A stretch of 50,681 nt of DNA. It comes from Thermoanaerobaculales bacterium. Its GTDB lineage: Bacteria > Acidobacteriota > Thermoanaerobaculia > Thermoanaerobaculales > Sulfomarinibacteraceae. The notes beneath the pieces were generated by a model that searched no databases, had not been told where the DNA came from, and saw only the letters and a list, made by a program, of their open reading frames with translations. A program made the translations under genes and the position numbers. Location of the stretch: NCBI GenBank assembly GCA_029287235.1, contig JARFRM010000039.1, positions 1 through 50,681 on the forward strand. The letters are read 5' to 3'. Each line of letters opens with the position of its first letter. The stretch's first letter is position 1. Shown in pieces: positions 8,594-16,243 of the stretch.

Positions 8594-8953
8594 AATGGCG
8601 CCCTCGCCGGCGGCGCGGAAGGCTCGGCCGACCCCGGCGGGGCCGAGTTTGACGCCGCCGAAGAAACGGGACACGACGATGACGCCCTCGAGATCGTCCC
8701 GTCGCAGCTGTTCGAGCAGGATCATCCCCGGCCGCCCGACCTCTCCGTCGTCCCGCGCCTGTTCGACCAGACGGTCGTCCTCGTCACGGAATCGGCAGGC
8801 CCAGCAGTGGTGGCGGGCCTTGTGGTGCTTTCTTGCGCGTTCCCGAACCGCCTTCTTCGCCTCATCGACGGTGGAGGCGGGCGCCGCCAGGGCGACGAAT
8901 TTCGACCGTTTCTCGGTGACGGTGCATTCGGCGGTGGTGGTGATGCGGGGCAT
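8582..8953 (-). CDS. YigZ/IMPACT-family N-terminal domain protein
   Basis: 123 residues matching the UPF0029/Impact N-terminal fold: RSKFVALAAPASTVDEAKKA, KARHHCWACR, DDGEVGRPGM, and the signature VVSRFFGGVKLGPAGVGRAF. Members usually run about 200 residues with a C-terminal ferredoxin-like domain; only the first domain is present here, so this is a short form or one truncated by the repeat array that supplies its stop codon. The DDGE-x-GTAG segment is reduced to DDGEVGRPG. The family is linked to regulation of translation, but the biochemical role is unclear. Confidence 0.82.
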   Translation of the reverse strand: MPRITTTAECTVTEKRSKFVALAAPASTVDEAKKAVRERARKHHKARHHCWACRFRDEDDRLVEQARDDGEVGRPGMILLEQLRRDDLEGVIVVSRFFGGVKLGPAGVGRAFRAAGEGAIAKL

Positions 8954-8977
8954 GCGTAGATGATGACATGGCGCGCT

Positions 8978-9026
8978 GCCGATGCCGCTGCACCTGTCCC
9001 TGCTCCTGCCGCTGGTCCTGTTGCAG
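8978..9026. repeat. CTGTCC/CTGCCG degenerate hexamer tract
   Basis: A run of words such as CTGCAC, CTGTCC, CTGCTC, CTGCCG, CTGGTC, CTGTTG. The same vocabulary recurs as its complement at 12026-12101 and in the same sense just before mfd at 42983-43031. Confidence 0.55.
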
Positions 9027-9078
9027 CCCCGGTTCTGTCATCCCCGGCCTTCTGAAACGTCGGACGTCTCAGCGTCGC

Positions 9079-9133
9079 CCAATCAGCGCGGTCGTTTGGT
9101 GGTGGCGTGGAGGGTTGCGACCGCGCTGATTGG
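9079..9133. repeat. Perfect 16-bp inverted repeat, 23-base loop
   Basis: Arms CCAATCAGCGCGGTCG at 9079-9094 and the exact complement at 9118-9133. Lies in the 465-bp gap between divergent genes. Could be a structured RNA, a protein-binding site or the end of a small mobile element. Confidence 0.8.
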
Positions 9134-9174
9134 ACACCCGCGGCCTACTACGTAGCCGGGAGAGATGATTTCGA

Positions 9175-9256
9175 GGGGCTTCCCGTGGGAGCCCCCCTTG
9201 ACGTTTTTTGCGAGGCGAGTGGAGGCGTGAGCGCCTTTCCGAGAAAAACGTCAAGG
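9175..9256. repeat. Nested inverted repeats upstream of the PNGase-like gene
   Basis: A near-perfect GGGGCTTCCC / GGGAGCCCC hairpin at about 9176-9195 is followed by 13-bp perfect arms CCTTGACGTTTTT (9196-9208) and its complement (9244-9256). Inside the loop is a smaller AGGCG / CGCCT stem. The overall folding potential is high. Confidence 0.65.
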
Positions 9257-9325
9257 ACGGCACGCCCTCCGCACGCCTCGTGCCTGTGGAGGAGCGATAC
9301 TGTTCGCTGTCGCTGCCCCGTACAA

Positions 9326-9390
9326 GGGAGAAGGAGAAGGAGAAGGAGAGGGAGCGGGAGAGGATCATCGCAGGAACGGGAACGGGACGG
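9326..9390 (+). repeat. GGAGAA hexamer run, CATCGC word, then GGAACG run
   Basis: GGAGAA-type units fill 9326-9363, CATCGC sits at 9366-9371, and GAACGG units follow to 9390. This array is immediately upstream of the likely promoter of the PNGase-like gene. Confidence 0.75.
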
Positions 9391-9391
9391 C

Positions 9392-9413
9392 TATAGTCAT
9401 TTCCAACGGAGGA
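9392..9413 (+). promoter_or_regulatory. -10-like TATAGT and Shine-Dalgarno GGAGGA before the PNGase-like gene
   Basis: TATAGT at 9392-9397 and GGAGGA at 9408-9413, five bases before ATG 9419. This fixes the start far downstream of the longest open frame (9107). Confidence 0.6.
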
Positions 9414-9418
9414 CCCAT

Positions 9419-11998
9419 ATGCGATCCACGATCTTTGGTCTGATCCTGATCATTGCCGGCCAGCTCACGGCGGCAACCCCCGAACACGCGTACCGTCACG
9501 TCATCCCGGCGGTGGCCCACACCGAGGGGGTCGGCGGTTCGTTCTGGCGAACCAGTCTGGTGATATTCAATCCGTCGGAACGTACGGCCATCGTGACCCT
9601 CACGATTCTGCCGAGCGGGTTTGGCGGAGGTGGAATCATCCATTCCGTCAGCCTTCCGCCCCTTGAACCCATGCAGACGAACAATCTGGAGGACGTGGCG
9701 GCGGTGATTCCCGGTTTCGACACCGGTACCGGGGCCCTTGTGGTCGAAGCATTGGACGCCGATGAGCAACCGGTTCCCATCGTGGCGGATTCGCGAACAT
9801 GGACAGGAGACTCCGGGTCCTACGGCCAGGGTATCCCGGCAGTTGCCTGGAGTCAGGATGGTGTTCTGGCAGGACAAGAACGGCGAATACTCGATTTCGA
9901 ATCCTCCGATGACTACAGAACCAATCTCGGCATCGTCAACCCGACCGGCTCCCTGGAACAATCGTTTCTGGTCGAGATTCTCGACGCTGGGGGTGCGGAG
10001 GCGGGCAGGGTCTACTATCGCCTCGGTCCTCACGCCCACATCCAGCGCAACGACATCCTGCGCGAGCTCGGGCTCGAAGGCTCGGGCTACACCGCCGTGG
10101 TTCGACGGACTCGCGCGGAAACCGTTGGAGGGGGTGCGGCCACCGAAGCGCCGGATTTCGTGGTCTACGGATCCAAGGTCGATCAGCGTTCCAACGATCC
10201 TACCTATCTGGCTTCCCAGACCGAAACCACCCAGTCGGGCCTGCCCAAACATCGGGTGGTGCCCGCCGCGGCCAAGACCGACGGAGCCGATGACTCCTTC
10301 TGGCAGACCGATGTCACCATCCACTCGGCGGGCGACGCCGGAATCACAGCCATGGTCGTCGAGCTCATCCCCACCGGCGGCGTCGGCATCGGCAGCGACA
10401 GCCCTGAACGATATGTGACAACCATCAGCGGGGGCCAGACAAAGGCGTTGAACGACATCATCGGCTCGCAGTTCGACGATCATGAAGTGGCCGCCCTGGT
10501 CATCCAGGGTCTGGTCGGTGGTGGCGGCAACCCGGACCTTCGGGTGTCGTCGCGCACCTGGACTCCGACCAGCGGTGGCGGCGCCACCATGGGACAGGGG
10601 ATCCCGGGGATTCCCCGCCGGAGCGTCGCGGATCCTGTGGTCATCCCGGGTCTCGAGGCAACGGACGAGTTCCGGACCAACATCGGTCTGGTCAACCCGT
10701 CGCAGAACGTGAGAGAGACGCTCAACATCAATTTCTACGATGCTTCCGGTGCGGCCAGGGGTTTCACCGATGTGATCTTGGAACCGTGGTCCCATATCCA
10801 ACTTGACTCGATCCTCGACAGCGTGGGCCTGGAAGGCCCGGGTTTCACCGCCGTCGTGACCATGACCGAGGTGGAGAATCTGATGTACCGCCCCAGTGAG
10901 TCCTGGGAACCCATCTTCATGGCCTATGGCTCGATCATCGACCGGATGACAAACGACCCGACCTATATCGAAGGCGTGCGGTTGACTCCGGAGGCGCCGA
11001 AGGGCCAGGGAGACTGGGTCGACTTCACCATCGACGAACCCTGGTACCGCTGCCCTGATGAAGCGGTTCCCGACGAAGCGACCGTGGTGCGGGCCTTTGA
11101 CCAGGATCTTCACTGGTTCGGCGCCGAGAACCACCGCAGCATCACCCGTGAGGTGGACTTCCCCACCACCGCCGACTGGAACCAGGTCGGCCTGCGGCTC
11201 GAGCTCGAATGCCCGGAGAACGGGCTCTGCGACCACTGGGATCGGACCGGCAGCCTCCAGCTCGTCCTCAACCCCGACGACCCCCAGGACGAGTGGGAGT
11301 ACCTGGAGATCATGCGCCACATCACCCCCTACCGTGTCGGCATGTGCCAGTACGTGGACATCACTCCGTTGGCGCCCATGCTCCAAGGTCCGCAGACCCT
11401 CGTGTCATGGATCGACACCTGGGTCGGGCCCGGTCATTCGGATGGTGAGGGCTGGCGGATCAGCTTCGATTTCGTGTTCTACCCGGGTGAGGATCGGACG
11501 CCTGACGAAGTTGTGAACATCTGGGGGCGGCGGAACATCACGGTGGGGAACATCGATCCCGATCACAATGTGGATTCGCAGATCGATCCCGTGGATGTGG
11601 AGATTCCCGAGGACGCGACCAGGGTGGAGGCGCGATTGATCACCACCGGCCACAGCTTTGGTAACTCGGAGAACTGCGCCGAGTTCTGTGTCATGCGTCA
11701 GGACCTCTATCTTGATGGTGAGAGGCGATCCGTGTTGCCGTGGCGCACCGACTGCGAGTACAACCCGGTCAATGACCAGCAGGGAACATGGCTCTATGAC
11801 CGGAACGGCTGGTGCCCGGGCGCCATCACCATCGGCCAGACCATCGACGTCACCGATATGGTCACGCCCGGCGAGACCGCCATCCTCGACTTCGACATCC
11901 GGATGCAGGATGGTGAGGAGTACGAGAACACCAACCCCGGAGGAGGCCTGACCCCCATCGAGTGGGTGTCGCTGCAGTTGTATATCTATCGGGATTAG
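9419..11998 (+). CDS. Secreted PNGase F-like amidase with two N-terminal tandem modules
   Basis: 859 residues with a signal peptide (MRSTIFGLILIIAGQLTA). Residues about 24-540 are two copies of a roughly 255-residue module: VIPAVAHTEGVGGSFWRT versus VVPAAAKTDGADDSFWQT, YGQGIPAVAW versus MGQGIPGIPR, YRTNLGIVNP versus FRTNIGLVNP, SNDPTYL versus TNDPTYI. From about 560 on it matches peptide-N-glycosidase F: CDHWDR (Asp608 as the D60 counterpart), RHITPYRVG, NCAEFC (Glu755 as E206), NPVNDQ and DRNGWCPG. The PNGase F residue E118 (TETW) appears as Asp666 in IDTW. It is predicted to remove N-glycans from glycoproteins outside the cell; activity is inferred. Confidence 0.85.
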   Translation: MRSTIFGLILIIAGQLTAATPEHAYRHVIPAVAHTEGVGGSFWRTSLVIFNPSERTAIVTLTILPSGFGGGGIIHSVSLPPLEPMQTNNLEDVAAVIPGFDTGTGALVVEALDADEQPVPIVADSRTWTGDSGSYGQGIPAVAWSQDGVLAGQERRILDFESSDDYRTNLGIVNPTGSLEQSFLVEILDAGGAEAGRVYYRLGPHAHIQRNDILRELGLEGSGYTAVVRRTRAETVGGGAATEAPDFVVYGSKVDQRSNDPTYLASQTETTQSGLPKHRVVPAAAKTDGADDSFWQTDVTIHSAGDAGITAMVVELIPTGGVGIGSDSPERYVTTISGGQTKALNDIIGSQFDDHEVAALVIQGLVGGGGNPDLRVSSRTWTPTSGGGATMGQGIPGIPRRSVADPVVIPGLEATDEFRTNIGLVNPSQNVRETLNINFYDASGAARGFTDVILEPWSHIQLDSILDSVGLEGPGFTAVVTMTEVENLMYRPSESWEPIFMAYGSIIDRMTNDPTYIEGVRLTPEAPKGQGDWVDFTIDEPWYRCPDEAVPDEATVVRAFDQDLHWFGAENHRSITREVDFPTTADWNQVGLRLELECPENGLCDHWDRTGSLQLVLNPDDPQDEWEYLEIMRHITPYRVGMCQYVDITPLAPMLQGPQTLVSWIDTWVGPGHSDGEGWRISFDFVFYPGEDRTPDEVVNIWGRRNITVGNIDPDHNVDSQIDPVDVEIPEDATRVEARLITTGHSFGNSENCAEFCVMRQDLYLDGERRSVLPWRTDCEYNPVNDQQGTWLYDRNGWCPGAITIGQTIDVTDMVTPGETAILDFDIRMQDGEEYENTNPGGGLTPIEWVSLQLYIYRD

Positions 11999-12025
11999 TC
12001 TCTCCGCCCGTGCCCGTGCCCGATG

Positions 12026-12101
12026 GCAGCGGCGGGAGCAGCGGCAGGGACCAGAGACAGGAAACAGCGTCAGCCATCAGCGGCAGAGAGCAGCGGCAGC
12101 A
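12026..12101. repeat. CAGCGG/CAGGGA degenerate hexamer tract
   Basis: Repeated words CAGCGG, GAGCAG, CGGCAG, GGGACC, AGAGAC follow the PNGase-like stop by about 27 bases. It is the complement-sense version of the tract at 8978-9026. The rest of the 296-base gap holds a long hairpin (12183-12261) and no gene. Confidence 0.6.
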
Positions 12102-12182
12102 ACCCGCGTCCGTGACCGGCGAGGAGATCGGTTGCCGGGACCGCGTGACGGTCACCCCCTGGTCGTTGTTGAGGTGTGGGTA

Positions 12183-12261
12183 ATCGATGAGACTGCCGAG
12201 TTCAAGGGGCGAGGTGTATCGCCTCGGAGGCGACCCCTTGAACTAGGCCGCCATCATCGAT
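12183..12261. repeat. Long imperfect hairpin upstream of the S23-type gene
   Basis: Arms begin ATCGATGA (12183) and end TCATCGAT (12261); the inner arms GTTCAAGGGG / CCCCTTGAAC are exact, with a further CGAGG / CCTCG stem inside. Total stem is about 27 bp with a few mismatches. It precedes the Shine-Dalgarno of the next gene by about 20 bases. Confidence 0.75.
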
Positions 12262-12294
12262 TGGAAGTGGGGCATGAACGACCAGGAGGTGACC

Positions 12295-12648
12295 ATGTCC
12301 AACGCGCTCCCATCAACCAACCTCATCGCCTACGAAAGAGCTGTGCAGGCGGCGGGCGCGGCAATCCATCTCGCGAAAATGGTGCCGGCGCCTCTCAAGG
12401 GCCTGGCGGACCAGGTGATTAGATCCGCAGCTTCTGTTCCGGCCAACCTGGCCGAAGGTCAAGGACGATCGGGCAGGGATCGACTCCACCATTGGCGAAT
12501 TGCTTTCGCTTCGGCGAAAGAGGTTGACTGCCACCTCCGCCTCCTGGTTGAAGCCGGCGCAATCGATCGTAAGAAGGCAGTGAGATCAGTCGACCTCTTC
12601 GATGAGGTTCGCGCGATGACCTGGCGGCTGCTCCATCCGATCGAGTGA
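12295..12648 (+). CDS. Four-helix-bundle protein of the S23/IVP family
   Basis: 117 residues. ATG 12295 is chosen over 12274 because AGGAGGT lies 4 bases ahead. The sequence shows the family hallmarks: an early hydrophobic helix (LIAYERAVQAAGAAIHLA), ADQVIRSAASVPANLAEG, and a final helix pair (LHHWRIAFASAKEVDCHLRL). Relatives are encoded inside intervening sequences of 23S rRNA in some bacteria and as stand-alone genes or diversity-generating-element accessory proteins elsewhere. No rRNA or reverse transcriptase is nearby. The large hairpin just upstream is notable because rRNA intervening sequences also form long stems. Confidence 0.88.
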   Translation: MSNALPSTNLIAYERAVQAAGAAIHLAKMVPAPLKGLADQVIRSAASVPANLAEGQGRSGRDRLHHWRIAFASAKEVDCHLRLLVEAGAIDRKKAVRSVDLFDEVRAMTWRLLHPIE

Positions 12649-12650
12649 AC

Positions 12651-12958
12651 TGCGATGGTTGTGGGGCGGGCTTCCAGCCTGCCGTTCAGTGATCATCCGG
12701 AGGCTCTGGCCTCTCCACGAAGTCAGACAATCTCGAATCCACGCGTTGCACGCCCTCCAACGCGATGTCTTCGTGACCTCTTCGCGTCTTTGCGCCTTCG
12801 TGCTTGCGACGACGCGATGTCATCTGCGTCAATCTGCGTGATCTGCGGGCAATCTGCGATGTTGCGATGGCTCGATCCGTGTCCATAAGTGTGATCTGTG
12901 GGCTGTTCGATGCGATGGTGCGATGTCCTCGCGTTTGTGACGCTCCGGCGGTGCGATG
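12651..12958. repeat. GCGATG-punctuated repeat mosaic in a convergent gap
   Basis: Eight GCGATG words (12652, 12762, 12814, 12856, 12864, 12912, 12920, 12953) separate short degenerate repeats: a GGCGGGCTTCCAGCCTGCC hairpin at 12665-12683; CTTCGTG/CTTCGCG/CTTTGCG units at 12770-12810; ATCTGCG units at 12821-12858; ATCCGTG/ATCTGTG units at 12873-12903. No gene is seen in the whole 358-base gap. Confidence 0.8.
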
Positions 12959-13006
12959 GAGCTAATACCTAATAGCTAATACCTAACATAGCTAATCCCT
13001 AACGGC
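12958..13006 (-). repeat. GCTAATA/CCTAATA heptamer array abutting a stop codon
   Basis: Units AGCTAATA, CCTAATA, GCTAATA, CCTAACA, GCTAATC run up to the stop codon of the acyl-CoA synthetase gene at 13007, with no intervening bases. Confidence 0.8.
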
Positions 13007-14803
13007 TTACGCCTCCGCGTACATCCCTTCGATCACATCCGCAAACCGTTCCATGGCGACGTTTCGCTTGACCTTGAGCGTCGGCGTCAACATACCGTTC
13101 TCGATGGAGAACTCCTCGAGGAGACGGAACTTTTTGATGGTCTCGAAGGAGGCGAGTTCGGTGTTTTTCTCGTCGATGATGCCGCGAATGAGGGTGTTGA
13201 CACCCTCACTTGCCATCAGTTCTTCAAGGCTCTCACCGGCGATACCGTTCTCGGCAGCGTAGGCCCTGATGTTGTCCTGGTCGACGGTGACCAGGGCGGT
13301 CAGGTATTTGCGGCGATCGCCGATGACGCAGACCTGCGAGATGTAGGGCGAGGTCGCGATCAGGCCCTCGATGGCTGACGGCGCGACATTCTTGCCGCCT
13401 GCGGTAACGATGAGGTCCTTCTTCCGGCCGGTGATCTTCAGAAACCCCTCCGCGTCGATCGAGCCCAGGTCACCGGTGTGTTGCCAGCCGTCCTCGGTCA
13501 GGGTTTCGGCGGTCTCGGCGGGCATCTTGTAGTACTCCCGCATGACGTTGCGACCGCGATAGAGAACTTCGCCGTCCTCGGCGGTCTTCTGCTCGATTCC
13601 GGGACCGGTGGGTCCGACCCACCCGAAACGGTAGTTATCCTCTCGATTGACGTTGGTGAACGAGGTGTTCTCGGTCATCCCGATCCCCTCGAGGATGAGA
13701 ACGCCCGCCGCGTGGAAGAACTTGCCGATGGAGGGGTCGAGGGGAGCGGCGCCGCTGATGCACCAGCGAACCCGACCCCCGAGAGCGGCCTGAACCTTGC
13801 TGAACACCAGCTTGGTGGCGAGACCGTACTGGAGACGGGTTGGAAATGGTATGGGTTCGTTCGCCAGGAGATGATCGCTGACCCGGTTGCCGACGCCGCA
13901 CGCCCAGTTGAAGAGTTTGAGGGCCACCCCGCCCTTGGCCTGGGCACCGGAGATGATCTTTGTGTGGACCTTTTCGTAGATCCGCGGGACGCTCGGGAAC
14001 CAGTGCGGGCGAGCGGTCTTGAAGTCATCACCGATGGTGTCGATGCCTCGGGCGAAGGTCGTGTTACAGCCGGCGAAGAGGGCGGTGAAGACGCAGGTAC
14101 GGGCGAAGATGTGGGCCAGCGGAAGGAAGAGCATGGCGGTGTCGTCAGCGAAGATCTTCGCCGATCCGAAGACCGACTGGGCGGTGAAGGTGATGTTGTC
14201 GTGGGTCAGAACCGCACCCTTGGGGATACCGGTTGTGCCGGACGTGTAGACGATGGCGGCGACATCAGTGGCCTCGACATCGGCGATTCGAGCGTCCAGA
14301 GCCTCGTCCGCCACCTCGCTCCCGAGTTCCAGAAAGTCCTCGTAGGTGATCACCCAGTCCTCACCCGGAGGAGGCTCGCCCTTGAAGAGAATCACTTTTC
14401 GGATCGCGGGCAGCTCATGGCGGATTGAAAGCAGCTTGGCGACCTGCTCGGCATCCTCGGCGAAGACCAGGACGGCGTCCGAGTGGTTGACGATGTAGCC
14501 GATGTCCTTCGCCAGGAGCGAGTGGTAGATCCCGACGGTGACCGAGCCGATTGAGGCCAGAGCGACGTCGGTCAGCACCCAGTGATAGTTGGAGTAACTG
14601 ACGATATTGGCCTTGTCGTCCTTGCCTACGCCGAGGGCGATCAGACTCTTGCCGACCCGCCTCACCTGTTTGGCAAACTCGGTCCAGCTGACCGACTCAA
14701 GGGAGCCGTCATCGCGAATTGATCGGTAGGCGTCCTTTTCGGGAAATCGCTCGACTGTGTAGGTGAGCATGTCGTGAACGCTCGTGAAGTCCTTGAATTC
14801 CAT
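13007..14803 (-). CDS. Long-chain acyl-CoA synthetase (AMP-forming)
   Basis: 598 residues from ATG 14803, which has AGGAGG 7 bases upstream; the longer frame from 14830 lacks this. The ANL-superfamily P-loop is YTSGTTGIPKGAVLTHDN, followed by GVLILEGIGMTEN (A5) and TGDLGSIDAEGFLKITGRKKD (A7-A8 hinge), with the catalytic Lys region near the end (LTPTLKVKRN). It activates fatty acids to acyl-CoA with ATP, at the membrane or in the cytosol. The next gene upstream on this strand encodes a KAS III-type condensing enzyme, so activation and condensation may be linked. Substrate chain length is not predictable. Confidence 0.93.
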   Translation of the reverse strand: MEFKDFTSVHDMLTYTVERFPEKDAYRSIRDDGSLESVSWTEFAKQVRRVGKSLIALGVGKDDKANIVSYSNYHWVLTDVALASIGSVTVGIYHSLLAKDIGYIVNHSDAVLVFAEDAEQVAKLLSIRHELPAIRKVILFKGEPPPGEDWVITYEDFLELGSEVADEALDARIADVEATDVAAIVYTSGTTGIPKGAVLTHDNITFTAQSVFGSAKIFADDTAMLFLPLAHIFARTCVFTALFAGCNTTFARGIDTIGDDFKTARPHWFPSVPRIYEKVHTKIISGAQAKGGVALKLFNWACGVGNRVSDHLLANEPIPFPTRLQYGLATKLVFSKVQAALGGRVRWCISGAAPLDPSIGKFFHAAGVLILEGIGMTENTSFTNVNREDNYRFGWVGPTGPGIEQKTAEDGEVLYRGRNVMREYYKMPAETAETLTEDGWQHTGDLGSIDAEGFLKITGRKKDLIVTAGGKNVAPSAIEGLIATSPYISQVCVIGDRRKYLTALVTVDQDNIRAYAAENGIAGESLEELMASEGVNTLIRGIIDEKNTELASFETIKKFRLLEEFSIENGMLTPTLKVKRNVAMERFADVIEGMYAEA

Positions 14804-14960
14804 TCCTGACCCTCCTTGCGGACTCCGCACCCGAGAAGCCCGCGTTGTTTCTTCTCACTCCGATTGAAGGCAACGCGAGTTTAGCAGCGCCGATGGGATC
14901 GCCTCCAGTCGAGCCGTTGGGGGCGCGATGTTGTTCGCTGCCGCTGCCGCTATCATCTCA

Positions 14961-15012
14961 TCGGGATCGGGATCGGGATCGGGATCGGGATCGGGATCGG
15001 GATCGGGATCGG
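14961..15012. repeat. TCGGGA hexamer microsatellite, 8.7 perfect copies
   Basis: 52 bases of uninterrupted period 6 in the 217-base gap between two minus-strand genes. GCGATG lies at 14925-14930, followed by CTGCCG words. The array starts 8 bases past the KAS III stop. Confidence 0.95.
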
Positions 15013-15020
15013 ACGCGGGA

Positions 15021-16112
15021 TCAGACCCAGCGATAGACCACCGAGTTGATGTTCATTCCCGCGCCCACCGACGCGAAGACCACGATGTCGCCCTTGGTGA
15101 GCTCGTGACCTTTCATCTCCCCTTTGCACACGAGATCGAGCAGGGTCGGGACCGTGGCGACCGATGAGTTGCCGAGCCATGAGATCGACATGGGCATCAC
15201 TGCGGGGGTGTCTGGTTCGCCCGCGTCGTACAGGCGGAAGAGCCGGGTCAGAATCGCCTCGTCCATTTTGGCGTTGGCCTGATGGAGAAACACCTTCTTG
15301 ACATCCGACAGATCGAGTCCGGCGCGGTCAAGACTCTGTTTGACGACACCCGGGACCTTGGTCAGGGCGTAGTTGTAGAGCTTGCGGCCATACATTTTGA
15401 GGAAGAGAGTGTTGTCTTTGTAGTCGGGGTTGTAGGACTCGCCCATCCACAGCAGTTTGGCGTGGTCGATGGTGTCGGAACGCGCTGCGTGAGCGAGGAC
15501 GCCCACCGGCTCGGCGTTGTCACGTGCCTCGAGCACGGCTGCTCCCGCGCCGTCGGAGTAGATCATGCTGTCGCGGTCGTGCGGGTCCGAAATCCGAGAA
15601 AGCGTCTCGGCGCCGATGACCAGCGCCCGTGAAGCGTCGCCGGAACGGAGAAAATAGTCGGTCTGGATCAGGCCCTGAACCCAGCCCGGACAGCCGAAGG
15701 GCAAATCGTAGGCGATGCAGCCCGGGTTGGCGATGGCGAGATTCTGTTTGACCCGAGCGGCCAATGAAGGTACGAAGTCCGACCGTCGGTTGTCGGCGAG
15801 GATGTCGCCGAAGTTGTGGGCCACGATCACATAGTCGAGACTCTCAGGATCGATGCCGGCGTCCTCGATGGCGTTCGCCCCGGCCTGAGTCCCGAGGTCC
15901 GACGCCATGACGTTGTCGTCGGCGTATCGACGTTCGCTGATGTCGGTGATCTGCCGGAACTTGCCGATGACCTTTTCGTTGGTCCCGGGCTCGACAGGCT
16001 GACCGTAGTCCATGAAGAACTCGTTGTCGAGGAAGTCGCTGTTGGGAACGATCTTGGGTGGGATCGAGCTGCCGGTTCCGATGATGACGGTGTGACGTTT
16101 TCTGGGCGCCAT
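15021..16112 (-). CDS. 3-oxoacyl-ACP synthase III-like condensing enzyme
   Basis: 363 residues of the thiolase fold. The nucleophile is Cys141 in DLPFGCPGWVQG; the catalytic His is in VFLHQANAKMDE; the Asn is in SWLGNSSVATVPTLLDL; the C-terminal SVGAGMNINSVVYRW segment is typical. The family starts fatty-acid synthesis from acetyl-CoA and malonyl-ACP, but relatives (OleA, PqsD, BioZ-like) use other acyl donors. FVPSLAARVKQNLAIANPGC and the loop inserts differ from standard FabH, and no other fab genes are nearby, so a specialised role with the neighbouring acyl-CoA synthetase is plausible. Confidence 0.87.
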   Translation of the reverse strand: MAPRKRHTVIIGTGSSIPPKIVPNSDFLDNEFFMDYGQPVEPGTNEKVIGKFRQITDISERRYADDNVMASDLGTQAGANAIEDAGIDPESLDYVIVAHNFGDILADNRRSDFVPSLAARVKQNLAIANPGCIAYDLPFGCPGWVQGLIQTDYFLRSGDASRALVIGAETLSRISDPHDRDSMIYSDGAGAAVLEARDNAEPVGVLAHAARSDTIDHAKLLWMGESYNPDYKDNTLFLKMYGRKLYNYALTKVPGVVKQSLDRAGLDLSDVKKVFLHQANAKMDEAILTRLFRLYDAGEPDTPAVMPMSISWLGNSSVATVPTLLDLVCKGEMKGHELTKGDIVVFASVGAGMNINSVVYRWV

Positions 16113-16243
16113 AATCGAGCGAGCCTACACGAGATCCCGTCGAGGTCAAGGTCTGATGCGGCAGAAGGATTCGGCGGATTTCGAGAAAGCGCAGACGCGC
16201 CGAGCGTCTTTTGGATGACCGATAGCCCGGCAAGGGATGAGAA

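Noticed and set aside
9107-9418. N-terminal extension of the PNGase-like protein
   Set aside because: Covers hairpins and the GGAGAA array; the signal peptide and GGAGGA ribosome site put the start at 9419.
9365-11386. 673-residue minus-strand open frame
   Set aside because: Shadow of the PNGase-like gene with no recognisable motif or start site.
14961-15012. CRISPR array
   Set aside because: Contiguous 6-base units with no spacers; the other arrays also lack a repeat-spacer pattern and no cas genes are present.
16193-16213. Terminator-like AGACGC/GCGTCT stem with TTTT
   Set aside because: The T run lies on the plus strand while both flanking genes are on the minus strand, and the stem is only 6 bp.
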